From the NCBI GenBank assembly GCA_022577435.1, contig JAKOON010000007.1, forward strand, positions 22,593,263 to 22,657,262: DNA of 64,000 nucleotides, given 5' to 3'. Shown here piece after piece: positions 12,305 to 23,802 of this stretch. Within the stretch, counting starts at the first letter, position 1. Each line of letters opens with the position of its first letter. The notes beneath the pieces were generated by a model. The model made no database searches. It was not told the DNA's origin and saw nothing but the letters and a program-made list of their open reading frames with translations. The stretch is from Embiotoca jacksoni. Lineage: Eukaryota > Chordata > Actinopteri > Embiotocidae. The position numbers and the translations under genes are program-made.

Positions 12305-14755
12305 ACGTCTTTACAACTTGACATCACCAAACTCTAACTCGTTCCGCTGTAATTGATGTAAAGGAAATTGTTCACGACACTAAAAATAGATACGGTTAGT
12401 TCATTAAGATATCATAACAAAGACATGCCAAACCTAAACACTCATAAAGACCCCTCCATCTTCATGACATGATGTCATGTCAGGATTATGACATCATGTC
12501 AGTCTTCTGCTTTAAGAAAAGTGTCGCTGACATTTCAATTACAGAAACGTTCCTGCTTGTTTATTCTCTTTTCCAGTCTGAATTTTTTCTTAAGCCCTCA
12601 GTGATCTCCAGTAAACACGGCTCAATCCAAATCCTTGTCAAACAGCCTGCATTGACACGAGGTAATGGGATGGATACAGTGTCATTCTTCTGGTTATCGA
12701 AGGTGGCCTCGGACATATCTGCTGCCCTTCTTGCAGTTCTTGGCTGCAGCGCAGCTGACAGGTAATTACTGTATTTAATGTCTCGTGGCAGAGGGAGGGA
12801 GTCATTGTTTGGGTTTGAGCACAATGAATGCCAGGCAGGATCAGCTGTGACATCCGCTCTCCATCCTCCATCCTTCATCGGTGACACCCCCGGCGTCCTC
12901 CAGCCTTCTCTGCTGAGAGCTGAGAACAGCTACAGTCCAAGTGAAAAGGAACACGCGTGAATATTTTACTGCCGCTGGAACCACTGGGCTTTAATTTCCT
13001 AAAATAGGGTGTAAATGCAAGCACAACCTCCAGGGACACACGAATGGGTGTAACCAACACATTTTTTTGTCATTTTAGTGAGCAGAATCGCTGAAACATG
13101 GAGTCTGAATATATTATTTGTACCCTCTCACCACAACCGGTTGAGGTAGATGGAGATCATGTTGATGTTTCTGCCCTTTAATTTATATAGTTTATTTGCT
13201 TATTTTTGTGCACCACTTCAGTATTCTGTATTTAAAGTGGTTGTCTTCACCGCCCAACATGCAGCCGAAATTTGAATATGGGTAATGCCAGGTTTCGTAT
13301 TAATGGACTGATTTAGAGAAATTGCAGGAGACAGATTGTTGCGTGAACTTATTTTAAAATGTTTTAATGATCATCTGTTATTTGTGCTGCTCACTCTGTG
13401 ACTAAAAGCTTTTCAGCCTGATCTTTACAATAACAGAACAATCTCCACATGGCGACTATAGAGCGATCCAGGTCACTGCTGGAAGCTTTTATTCATATGA
13501 ATGTTCCTTAATAACATTAAAATGTATTTCGATGCGTATATTAATCCTTAAAAGAAAACAAAGCAACAAACTGAAGCTGGCCAGACTGAAAGTGTTGAGT
13601 GATTTTCTATGTGTGCGCCTCTTCGGCCACCAAAGTTGTCCTCAAGCTTCAATTGTGATGAGTTGATCTGAGCAGGTTTTACTGCCCAACGCCACTTCAC
13701 CATCACACCACCAGGCTGAACCGAGTCTCTCCTCCCACCTTTTAAAACAGCATCTGTCTGAAACATCGAGCCGAGTATGTCTTTGGCAGCGTCAAAAACA
13801 ACTTTGCTCGCAGAGCCAAGTCATAGTCACGAACACTCACAAGTCCTCTGAATGCAGATTTGAGGTGATTTTTTTGTCACCATTTCTTTTAGCCTGAACT
13901 CGCCTGAACTCTTCTAAATTGTTTTAAATCAGCAGCAGAACAAATGAAGGAGCAATCATCTACAAGTGGCGTGGGCTTCGCAGCTCGCAGCGTTTATCTG
14001 CACTACGGGCCACAACACAGCCTTGAGAAAACTGGCAAGGCCTCGTAAATGGAGTTTTAATGTTTGCTCTATAATTAGACTAAACCAAGTTGGAATACAG
14101 TGTTTTGCCTGAGGTGACTCGTTAATGTGAATAGAATTATATTTCTGACCAAATTACCAGCTTCACTATCTAATCTGGAGCAGGATTTGCATAATGTTCC
14201 CTTTTAAAAAATTATATTAATGAATCGGGAGGACTGTGCATTAGTATACGTTTAACCATCACCCACCACAGCCCCAGTTCACCCAGTCCACTCATGCTTT
14301 CCTTTCTCCCTGCTTCCTACTCATATTTGGAGTTTGCTCAACGTACAGGGAATAATAAGGAGCAATGATAACGGTCTGTGAGACAAGTCAAGTCAAAATC
14401 TAAATCACTTTTACCATATTCATGAAGAGGTTGAGATGTGGAGAGGACCAGTCAGACATCAGAGTTAATCAGTCCTTCCAGGAATTAATGACCATCTATT
14501 TGCATGAATTCATTTTAATACAATTCTTTATATTTTATCAAGCATGTCTCATGCTTGCAAATTTGACCACTGGTAGCACTTTTCCACTTAAAATTCATTC
14601 ACAACCACAGCAACAAATGATATCTGACCTCAGCATCATCATCATATTTACCAGTAAAATATATTACCATCATCATAACAATTACATAACTGTCTGCCAA
14701 GCAAAACAATCCTAATATTTTACACAGTGAGGTAAAAACGCATTTTATAAAGTAA
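12305..14755. other. No gene recognised
   Basis: This is unique-looking sequence. Several ORFs of 60-108 codons at 12469-13060 lie over each other on both strands and show no family motif. The part around 13950-14240 contains an ATTTGCAT octamer-like word (14185-14192) and TAATTAG, and could be regulatory; that is speculation. Confidence 0.5.
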
Positions 14756-15166
14756 ACACAACCCGAAAAAGTTTGGACTCTGTGTTCAATGTAATAAAAA
14801 CAAAATACAATGATTTGCAAATCATGTTAAACTCCAATCTAATTGTAAATAGACCAAAGACAACATATCAAGTGTTGAAACAGAACATTTTTATTGATTT
14901 ATGAAAAATATATGCTCTTTTTAAATCTGATGCCAGCAACACGTCTCAAAAAAGTTGTGACAGCGTCATGTTTACCAATGTTTTGTAGCACTTCTTTTTA
15001 CAACACTCTGTAAATGTTGGGGAACGGAGGAAACCAGTCTGTGGAGATTTTTAATTGAAATTTTGTCCCATTCTTGCCTGATTTACGATTTCAGCTGCTT
15101 AAATCATTGCATTTTGTTTTTATCTACATTTCACACAGCGTCCCAAATTTTTTGGAAACAAAATAA
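14756..15166. mobile_element. Non-autonomous DNA transposon with about 55-bp TIRs
   Basis: The left end (AAAAAGTTTGGACTCTGTG, then TAAAAACAAAATACAATGAT) is matched by the right end read on the other strand (AAAAAATTTGGGACGCTGTG, then TAAAAACAAAATGCAATGAT). This gives imperfect terminal inverted repeats of about 55 bp enclosing roughly 300 bp without coding capacity. The interior contains the words TATCAAGTGTTGAAACAGAA and CAACACGTCTCAAAAAAGTT. The ACAACCC...AAAAAGTTGGGAC end is familiar from a very abundant fish short transposon family. The superfamily is not determined from this copy. Confidence 0.8.
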
Positions 15167-15374
15167 ATAACAAACTATTTCACCGAATATCGATAGAAAT
15201 ATTTTGCCACGTGTAAAGACTCTGAGATTTGTGTGGAACAGCAGGAGACTGGTTTCCTTCCATGTTTGAAAGTCAGTGTTGCTCTCCGAGCCTCCACAGA
15301 TACACTAGAAATGTGCACATGTGTGACCACCAGTGAATGGACCATTCAAAGTGCATTTGAAGATATGAGTATGT

Positions 15375-15397
15375 ATGTGTGTGTGTGTGTGTGTGTT
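15375..15397. repeat. (TG)11 microsatellite
   Basis: A short perfect TG tract following ATGTATG. Confidence 0.9.
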
Positions 15398-15770
15398 ACC
15401 CTATAGACCAGCATTAGATGATTAATAATACAGCTGAGAACAAACAACACCAAGCAAAGATTACTCTTTTCTCTTTTTTCTCATTATTTGACTTCCTAGT
15501 TAGTCTGAGAAAATGTTGCTCGATGAAAAACTCATTAGTGTGCAATGTGTCCACTGAAAAGATGAAAACAACAACATTTCCACAATATATTCAAAACCAA
15601 AACACAGTGTTTGGTTTTAACACTTCTAAAATGTACAAATAATAATGTTAAATATCATCCAAATTAAATTCCATGTTCGTGGATGCAGTTTCTGACACTG
15701 ACTTTTTAAACGTGATGAGCTCTTCAATACTAGCTGCAAACATCTTCTCCAATGACCAGGTCTGTATATA

Positions 15771-15786
15771 CACACACGCACACATG

Positions 15787-15861
<75 letters not shown>

Positions 15862-15871
15862 GCGCACGCAC
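15771..15871. repeat. (CA)n microsatellite with CG interruptions at both ends
   Basis: A core CA tract (about 15790-15857) is bordered on both sides by CACG/CGCA variants. The minus strand therefore shows a false poly-Val-Cys frame and the plus strand a false poly-Thr-His frame. Confidence 0.95.
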
Positions 15872-15954
15872 AGACGGTCCTGTCACAAACTGATGTGTAC
15901 AGTTTCAGTTTAAACTACACTTTTTCCAGGAGTGCTTGGCCTCTTATTTTTGTC

Positions 15955-16310
15955 ATATCTGCCCAACGTTTCCTGTTCACTTCCTGTTTTATTTTGATAA
16001 CTCACCTTCTCGCCTCACTTCTGTTTGTCTTAACTTCCTGTCCTCTCGTCTTCCCACCTGTCTCTGATTGCCTTCCGCTGCCCTGGTTGTCTCCACCTGT
16101 GTTTAATTATCTCTGCGCCCTCTTGTGTATAAAGTCTGTGTGCTCCTTCCCTCCTGTGTCAGATCGTTGTTGTGTTACCGCTATCGCCATATTTGCCTTT
16201 AATGTTGTTTTTTTATTTGTCCATTATGCTTTTATTCATCGTATTTTCTTTTAGAAGTGTGCTACATAATAAAGGTAATTATTATAAGTATTACCTGCCA
16301 CGATCATCTG
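15955..16310 (+). repeat. LTR-like interspersed repeat fragment
   Basis: A CT-rich segment (CACTTCCTGTTTTATTTTG, then repeated CACCTGTxT words) is followed by a TATAAA at 16128-16133 and an AATAAA at 16268-16273. A promoter-like TATA box about 140 bp upstream of a polyadenylation signal is the arrangement expected within a long terminal repeat. Related words recur at 29420-29770, and the terminal AATAAA...TTTGGGT type end recurs inverted near 20300-20358. No retroviral or gypsy coding region was found next to it, so it would be a solitary fragment. The classification is inference. Confidence 0.35.
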
Positions 16311-18014
16311 TTGGTCAGTGCATCCTCCTGCCAAACTCAACAATGTCTCTTCATGCTTCCGTGTCCTCTGTCCACAGCCCAGAGGCATGGCTGTTCCTGT
16401 GGACACCTCTGGACCCAACAGGTGGCCAACACCTGCAGGAGCAGCTGGTCCAGCCGACCATCTGCCCGACCACCTCACCCACTCACAGTCCGCAAACAGG
16501 ACCGGACCGCTGCGGCCCGGAGCCTGATCCCACAGGACTGCTGCTGAGGCAGGACGCTTCTCCAGGTTGTCAGCCTGGACCATATCGTCTTTTAGCTAAT
16601 TCACTCTATTTTCTACTGTTTTACATCATTTACCAGAACATGTCATTAATCTTTTGACTATCTGGGTATCCATCCAGATGTTACACAGATTTTTAACAAA
16701 TTTAAAAAAGATTGTCGCAGAAATTGTGAATAAATGCCAGATTTTATCCATGTTAGTATCAGAAATTTCTTCGTTCATGAACAGCTGGTGGGACAGATTC
16801 TCCAGTCAGGTCTTGTAAGTCATCGCAGAAGAAGAGAATATTCCTGAAAGAGCTCCGGTCAAAGCTGAAACAGTGAATGAGAACATTTCTTTTTGTTTCA
16901 TTATTGTGAGGAAGGTCACAGTCTCATCACACAGATCTGAATTCTTTGTCTATTTTCCATCTCCGCAGTAGAACCGAAGCTTCAAGTATGTCATAATTAA
17001 TTTACTAAATTTGTTTCCACTGCACTTTCTCACATATTGATTTTATCAATTGACCAGATTTCTACAAATTAGGCGTAAAATCCTTTTAACATTTCTTTAT
17101 ATATAAAGTGACCCCACAGATGGTGACACACCTACTCACTCCTCTACATTCACACATTCACTGTTAGAGCTGATTTCTGTGACAGAGCGTTAGTGCCACA
17201 TTGAGAAAAATAATTAGAGGAGGAAGATTACTTTTATTTTGCATTTCGACAATAAATTGAAAATGTCGAGAATAAATAGGCTATAGTGACAATCTTGGTG
17301 CTAAAGTTATGACTTGCTTTCACTGACAACCATATGCATTATTGTGTCGACCACTTTCTGAATGTATCTGCAGGCAGAAGATGTGAGGTGAGTTTGAAGC
17401 ACCTTGCTGCAGACATTTACCAATTATTTAGGAAATCAGCAGGACTTTAGGGAAGTGTCTCTTGTTTTAGAAAGACATTCATTTGAAAACAACTCAAGCT
17501 TTATTTTCTACAACCTACATCTCCATGAGTGACATGAAAAAAAGACTTAAAACAGAAAAAAGGAATATGATACTATGACGTGCAGAGCTCAGGAGTCCCC
17601 AAGGTGTTCGCTTTGGTTTCCTGATTCTCCCAGAGACAGCCTGGTCAAATGGAGCCAATAATGCATTGGATTACTCTTTATCAGTAGGCAGTGAATCTGC
17701 TGGCCCTGTGATTGAGCCCAGCTCTTTATGGCCAGTAATGATCATTAAACAGTGAGAGGGCTTTTCATGGTCTCAGCACAGTTTACAGATGAGCTGCAGG
17801 AGTCTGGTGATGCATATACTTATACACTTAATGGATGGCCCATAAAATGTAGATTTCCATAAACTGAACCTTTTGAGACACAAAGCTGGTCGGTTGTTTT
17901 TTTTAAATGGGACATCATGTGAAGATCCTTGTTCAGGTGCACACAGAAGTAAAAAGAGGGTTAATGATGTGTGCTTGTTTTTGTTGTAGCTGAGATCCCT
18001 TACAGAAAAAAAGT
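16311..18014. other. No gene recognised; includes a possible conserved element
   Basis: Both strands have overlapping open frames over 16311-16657 in a GC-richer patch with no recognisable motif. The rest is AT-rich. The stretch 17590-17760 contains two palindrome-like homeodomain-type sites and is discussed as a finding. Confidence 0.45.
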
Positions 18015-18205
18015 GTTCAATGCTTTCCACATGGATCACATGTATGACACATGTTTACTACATGTTTCAATATTTGCTAACATGGGGGAAATATGTGAAA
18101 GCACATGGGAATCTATGTGGGCTGCACATATTACACCATGGACATTTTCCAAAGCCACGTGATCTCGTGACTTTTTGCACGTGTGAAATTCATGTTGTTT
18201 TTCTG
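18015..18205 (+). mobile_element. ACATGTG-rich interspersed repeat, copy A
   Basis: The segment is dense in ACATGT/CACATG words. In order it holds CATGTATGACACATGT, AAATATGTG, CACATGGGAATCT, ACACCATGGACAT and TTTTGCACGTGTGAAAT. The same words occur on the minus strand at 20130-20275 and 20495-20670, so this is a repeat present in inverted copies about 2 kb apart. Abundance of CACGTG and ACATGT palindromes gives it strong self-complementarity. The class is unknown; a palindromic short DNA transposon is the likeliest guess. Confidence 0.6.
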
Positions 18206-19343
18206 CATGTGATGGATTCTGTTTGACCACTGATGAACAGCATCCTCCTGACTGTGTTGTATCAATAAATGATGAGTGAGAAGCTGGATTTTATTTTGTG
18301 TTGCCGTTGCTGGTTAGTCACACACCTGGCGTGCCACAGGCAGCTCAAAAAACGCACACACGTGAAGAACAATGCATTTTAACGCGATGGCCAGATGCCT
18401 CGTTGGTGTGCTATTTCCTGTTTTAGGAAAGTTTTGGGTTAAAAAGTTCAGTCAAACTTCACATACTGTATAAATATGGTGGATGTTACTAATATTATTA
18501 CATAACATGTGTGCACAGGGCTGTGTGTCGCAACCTCAGGCTTTCTTTAACCCTCATAAACCGGCAGCACTTCACCAGTAGCAGTATGGTTGTAATGTAC
18601 TGCGAACAGAGAGGGAAGTTTTCTGGTGGGTCGCGGAGAGAGAAAAAGTCACGGACCACATCAGTGAGTCGTCACCGCCCGGAGCTCAACAACCACAGAG
18701 ACCCCGAAAGGTCACAGCTGGAATTGTTTGAGGACTACTTTTGCGTCACCTTGCAATAAGATTTGCATGACCTCACAGCATGCTTTACATTCCTTCAAAT
18801 GTAAATTAGCAGTCGTGGTGTTGGTCCAGTTATAACGCGCTGCAAGTTAAGGGATCGCCTCTTCAGATCCTATTGATTAGAGTGATGATGTAACACATTA
18901 TGCCATTTATTCATTACTCATTTGAAAAAGCTCGTGAGCACAGCTGCAGCTGCTCTGCCTGGGTGTGTCGGGTGAAGCCGGTGCTTGTTGTCCAGACTCC
19001 AGCTGCTGCTGTAGATCTACCTGGCACAGTAGCATTAGATAATTGATATTGACCATTTTACCATTTCTCAGCACAAACGCCTCCCTGCTCAGCGGTGGGA
19101 GTTACAGTAAACATATTCCTCACTTCAGACATCTCCCTCTCTCTTTAATTACATTTAAAATGCATCCAAATATGGTAAATAAGCAATTTATTTAAGTAAC
19201 TTCAAGAAGAAGTAGACGAGGACAGATTACTATACCAATATTAAGTATTTTAAACAAATATTGTTTATTTTTTTTGACAGAAGGTGCTGGTCTCGCTGCG
19301 TTTCTTTAGCTGATCCGAATAAATTCAACAGAATTTCAGTCAG
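18206..19343. other. No gene recognised
   Basis: Unique-looking sequence. An 82-codon plus-strand frame at 18511-18759 is rich in Arg and Ser and has no recognisable motif. Confidence 0.5.
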
Positions 19344-19637
19344 CTAAAACACTAAAAAGGTTTCCTCGTCCGTAACATCCTCATATATTGGGATGCCATT
19401 TTTGCTGTTGTAAACATAATTCTTCGCAGTACAAGTGACGAGAAAAAGGTTTTGTTTTGTTTCTGACCGGCATCTAGAGCACGTCCCCCGACTACCCAGA
19501 AGTGGAGACGAGAAATCAAAGCTGAAACCTCCTGTAGTTCCTCCTTCACCAGCCAAGTCACTGTGCATGTACACGATGGCACTGATGCCCAAACAAAAAC
19601 AGATTTTGCAGCTGCTTTCGTCACAGACACACGTCAT
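19344..19637 (-). other. 97-codon open frame, function unknown
   Basis: A minus-strand frame begins MTCVCDESSCKICFC and contains five cysteines in its first 20 residues, then a Gly/Ser-rich middle, a CSRCRSETKQ segment and an acidic end (YEDVTDEETFLVF). It is the most protein-like of the short frames here, with cysteine pairs that could suggest metal binding, but a second frame over the same bases is also open. I do not recognise a family. It lies beside a segment shared with 38 kb (19782-19912), so it may belong to an unrecognised transposable element. Confidence 0.2.
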
Positions 19638-19781
19638 TTATGGGGAATATATTGCTTCATTTGAACGTTTACAATCAGCACTCATTGGTCAACGACATAA
19701 AAGTATTTTGATGTTATTTATCATATTTTTGTGCATTTTATTTCAGCTGTGTGTGAGTCTCCACTGTGTTTTGCTGTCATT

Positions 19782-19912
19782 GCATTAGTTTCTCTCTCCT
19801 CCTTTGCTCTGTGTGTTTAGCAAAAGGCCGAGCTCAGCGACGTCCACGCACACGGAGCGGGCAGAAGAGAGACAGGTGAAGTTAACGCTATCTAATAAAC
19901 TACACTCAGTAC
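19782..19912 (+). repeat. Interspersed segment shared with 38308-38412
   Basis: Both places read through TTAGTTTCTCTC or CTAGTTTCTCTC, GCTCTGTGTGTTTAGCAAA or GCTCTGTGTTTCACAAA, a GAGCGG word, and GACAGGTGAAGTTAACG or GACAGGTGAAGTGAACG, then AACTACACTC. The order and spacing are kept over about 110 bp. Two diverged copies of one repeat are the simplest reading; class unknown. Confidence 0.55.
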
Positions 19913-20129
19913 AATACTAACTCTACTAATACTCAAATATTTCAAATTTAATGTCACATTAATCTCTACTTTGTTACATTTCAAAGGAAAATGTTGTACT
20001 TTCTACTCTAAAAACCCTTCAAATTAAAGAGCTTTATTTAAGATGAAAATGTTACATAGTTAATAGGAATTGTTTGTGGATAGACAAACAAACTTTCTGG
20101 TTTTTGATTTCCCTTTAGAAAAAAAACAA

Positions 20130-20275
20130 CAAATGAATTTCATGTGTGCAAAACCACACAATCACGTGACCCCATACATGCGATTTTGCACGTGTGAAAT
20201 GTAGTTTTGGAATATGTCCATGGTGTATAGTGAAACCCATTCAGATTCCCATGTGGAAACACGTACAGTTATCGA
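20130..20275 (-). mobile_element. ACATGTG-rich repeat, copy B, part 1 (inverted)
   Basis: Read on the minus strand, this carries CACATGGGAATCT, ACACCATGGACAT, TTTGCACG words and CACGTGATTGTG in the same order as 18095-18200. It is the right-hand half of that repeat in inverted orientation. Confidence 0.55.
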
Positions 20276-20494
20276 TGTGAAACCCATTAGATTAGGTCTA
20301 ATTACCCAAATGCAGACACACTATGGAGGCAGTGAAGCAGTTCCAGGTGTTTATTGTTAGACATAGCAGATTGATTGGATGAAGGGGTAAGAGGAGCCTT
20401 TTAACTGCAGTCCAGAGGGAAGCTGGTGTGCAGCTCCAAACGGGTCTCCATCTGAACTGAGTGAGCAGGAACCCGAAGGTGAGTGGTGAGAGTT
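20276..20494. repeat. Sequence separating the two halves of copy B; LTR-like end included
   Basis: Between the halves of the ACATGTG-rich repeat lie about 220 bp absent from copy A. Positions 20300-20358, read on the minus strand, give CAATAAACACCTGG, then CTCCATAGTGTGTCTGCAT and TTTGGGTAATT. This resembles the 3' end of the LTR-like family seen at 15955 and 29420. It may be an insertion into copy B, or copy A may have lost it. Confidence 0.35.
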
Positions 20495-20670
20495 TTCACT
20501 ATTTCTGGCATGTTACATGTGATAACAGGTTTTCCACATGTGCTCTTCATCCTAGCACATTATCATTACAACATATGGAAAACTTTTTCCACATATTTTC
20601 CCAAGTTTTCATATGTTGCAACATGTACTGACATGTGTCATACATGTTCATGTGTCCCATTGGGAAAACA
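20495..20670 (-). mobile_element. ACATGTG-rich repeat, copy B, part 2 (inverted)
   Basis: On the minus strand this reads ACATGTATGACACATGT, TACATGTTGCAACATATG and AAATATGTGG, matching the left-hand part of copy A at 18020-18095. The 3' extension contains further CACATG/CATGTG words that copy A lacks. Confidence 0.55.
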
Positions 20671-22146
20671 TGGGTTGGTCTTTTCTTTGAGGGTTCTTGC
20701 AGTGTGCAGCGAGGGTTACAATTCAAATGTCTTTGATGGAGCTGTTGACACATTTTTTGATTTTTTTTCTTTTAAGCTTCTCACATGGTTTCATTTTAAT
20801 AAATATTTAAACAATATGTCACCAAAAATCACAGATAAGAAAAAATTCAAACTGTTGCATGTCGGGGGAGGCAGCGGGTCGAGGGTGGATGTGGAGTTTA
20901 CCACAAAAACCTCCAGCAGCTACAGCAGTAACATGTTAAGACACTGATGACTCAGTAAGATGTCATATATTACAATAAATCAGACAGGAAGACGAACCAG
21001 TATTACTGAGGTTCTTTAAATACATTTGGCTGCCAAAACTTAATTTCGAAGGATTTTTTTTTCCCTGCAGGACTTTTACTTGTTTTAAAGTGTTTTAACA
21101 TTGCTGTCCTCGTATCTTCATTCTTATTTCAGCCCTGTTTTTGTCTGCTTTGCTGTTTAAGGTGTGTGCCTCATCGCTCCTGTTCATCGTCTCAGAGCTT
21201 CCTTTCAAAGTGTTTTTTTTTGCCTTTGATATGTTCCCCAGGCTCCACTGTGGCCTCATCTAAACTGTCTGCAGATCTGAGCTGTTGAATGGGAGCTTTG
21301 AAGTGCCCCCTCCCAACCCCCCACCCCCCACCTCCCTCCTGGCCTCGTGTCTCCATACAGCCACACAAAATGGTAATTTCAGCGCTGCCTGCCACCTCTA
21401 ATAGAAGTGACACACAGCGGTGAGGCTGATGGAAGGAGGGGATCAACCTGTCAGGACAGTACGCAAAGACAAAATTTCACTCGGACAAAGTGACAGCGTG
21501 ATGAGAGGGTATGTAAAGGTTTCCTACCTCCCTGCTTTCAGGGGCTCAAAATGTCCGCTGGCTGGTTTGACAATGATTTTAATGTAGACGAGAGTAGATT
21601 TGTCTGCTTGGCCGGCGCTCTGGAGTTAAATATTTGCTTCGAGGCCTATCACTACTCAGCTAGTTATCATTGTACCAGAAAGTTGTGGATATAGAAGATT
21701 TGCTTGGGTCTAATCTGGCTTCGATAGTTTTAACTTGTATACCATACATTTTGCCAGGGCAGATGTCTTTGTTACAGGATGTTTATTCTTCTTTTCCTTC
21801 TATAAGTCTGTCGCATTAAAACAAACTACCCTTGAACAAAAAAAATGCACATTTGAAACAGAAGAATATCTATGGATTTGATTATTTAAAACCCAAATTT
21901 GGTTTCTAATTGTGGCACAAAGTTAACAATGTGCAAACTGTTAAAAGAAAGAGCTCAGTCTTTTAAGAAATGATGTTCATACTGGACAATTCTGCAGAGC
22001 ATGCATGAGAGTTCTGGAGCCAAAATGACCCACAATCCTCTGCAAAGCGGACGATACGTCACATCGACTGAGCTGCCAAGAAAGTTGCTGCCGTTAATGC
22101 TCCGCCCCCTGTCACAAAAGGAAGAAAAAAGTATGCTATTCAGAAC
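20671..22146. other. No gene recognised; contains a G-quadruplex motif
   Basis: Unique-looking sequence. A frame of 154 codons at 20483-20947 runs from the repeat into this region and has no motif. The G-rich minus-strand stretch at 21305-21337 is listed separately. Confidence 0.5.
21305..21337 (-). other. G-quadruplex-forming motif
   Basis: The plus strand has four C-runs of 5, 3, 6 and 6 separated by one or two bases, then CCTCCC. The minus strand therefore meets the usual G3+ with 1-7 base loop rule. Whether it folds in cells is unknown. Confidence 0.7.
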
Positions 22147-22680
22147 GCATCAGGTGTTTGGAGGCTCCGCCTACAGCTCATCAGGTGTTTGGAGGCTCCG
22201 CCTGCAGCTCATCAGGTGTTTGGAGGCTCCGCCTGCAGCTCATCAGGTGTTTGGAGGCTCCGCCCGCAGCTCATCAGGTGTTTGGAGGCTCCGCCCGCAG
22301 CTCATCAGGTGTTTGGAGGCTCCGCCCGCAGCTCATCAGGTGTTTGGAGGCTCCGCCCGCAGCTCATCAGGTGTTTGGAGGCTCCGCCCGCAGCTCATCA
22401 GGTGTTTGGAGGCTCCGCCCGCAGCTCATCAGGTGTTTGGAGGCTCCGCCCGCAGCTCATCAGGTGTTTGGAGGCTCCGCCCGCAGCTCATCAGGTGTTT
22501 GGAGGCTCCGCCCGCAGCTCATCAGGTGTTTGGAGGCTCCGCCCGCAGCTCATCAGGTGTTTGGAGGCTCCGCCTGCAGCTCATCAGGTGTTTGGAGGCT
22601 CCGCCTACAGCTCATCAGGTGTTTGGAGGCTCTGCCTGCAGCTCATCAGGTGTTTGGAGGCTCCGCCTGCAGCTGCTCCT
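22147..22680. repeat. 31-bp minisatellite, 17 units
   Basis: The word GTGTTTGGAGGCT begins at 22154 and recurs every 31 bp exactly through 22650, giving 17 units. Units 4 to 13 carry CCGCCCGCAGC and look identical. The first three and last four carry CCGCCTGCAGC or CCGCCTACAGC, and one has TCTGCC. Since 31 is not a multiple of 3, all three plus-strand frames remain open, producing three repetitive frames that are not genes. Confidence 0.95.
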
Positions 22681-22914
22681 CCTGTGGCTGACACAGCTGA
22701 TCCTCATTCCACTAATCAACACTGCAGTATATCTACTGCTGGTCAAGAACTCAATCTTCTTCAGATCATTCTGTCTTCCTTCATGACCCAGTGGGTTTGT
22801 GCCAACCTTCAGTCTTCATAGTGCCAGTTTTCATTTAATGGTGTCTTCAGCAACAGATCTGTACTGACAAGCTCCAGTCCTGCGTTCAGCCGAGCTTCAG
22901 CCTTCCTGGCCATC

Positions 22915-23045
22915 CGCTCCAGTCCTCCTCCCAGTCCACCTCCCGGTCCTCCTCTCAGTCCACCTCCCGGTCCTCCTCCCGGTCCTCCTCCCAGTCCTCC
23001 TCCCGGTCCTCCTCCCAGTCCTCCTCCCGGTCCACCTCCCAGTCC
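22915..23045. repeat. Pyrimidine-rich minisatellite (TCCTCCTCCCAG/TCCTCCTCCCGG)
   Basis: About 11 units of a 12-bp word alternate between CAGT and CGGT endings, giving a 24-bp higher period in places. It lies 240 bp after the 31-bp array. It is a strongly strand-asymmetric pyrimidine tract. Confidence 0.85.
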
Positions 23046-23760
23046 GTTCAGTCAGCTAACATCACCGGTGACCTCCTCTCCTCCCTCATCGAGCCCATGC
23101 ATCATCTTTACTTTCAGTTTTCAATAAATCTCTTAAACGTTCTCTGTTGCGAGCGTGCTACAGTTGGAACCCATTCGTCTGCACTCACAACAAATGTATT
23201 TTATTTAATTGCAGCCTGTTACATTGGAGGGAGCAGAAAAGTCAACAACTGACTTTCAAGTTCACTAACTTAAAAATTTGGTGCAAATCAGTTGCCTTAA
23301 TTTTATTGGAGTTCTGGTAACTTATCTGCATGTGCAAAACCCTCATGAAATTAATGACCTATCTACTTTTCAAGATGATCATAAGCACTCAAATCATTAA
23401 CTTAGGGAAGAAAAACAGATGTTGCATTTATATGTATGTTTCTCCTCAGATGAGACTGACCTCCACAACAAGAGGAAGAGGAAATATGAATGTCTTTCAG
23501 TTTGTTTGGAGTTCTTCAGTTTACTTCACTCACTTCTGTTGAGTGTTTACCGCCAGAGATAAACAGGAGGAAGTGCATGAGATTAAAATTGCTACAGATC
23601 TAAACAGTAATTGCAATTCACTGGATGTGTCTTTGTTATTAGAGTCTAGGTTGAGTTGGGACTCCGGTCTGACACTCGCTGAAGACTGTTTATACTAATA
23701 GATCGGTTAAGCCTTCATCATTCATGGCATAAATGTGTTTGTATGGAAGAGTCCTTCCAT

Positions 23761-23802
<42 letters not shown>

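Noticed and set aside
22001..22821. Three overlapping plus-strand frames of 177-261 codons with repeated Gly-Gly-Ser motifs
   Set aside because: They are the three readings of a 31-bp minisatellite; the unit length is not a multiple of 3.
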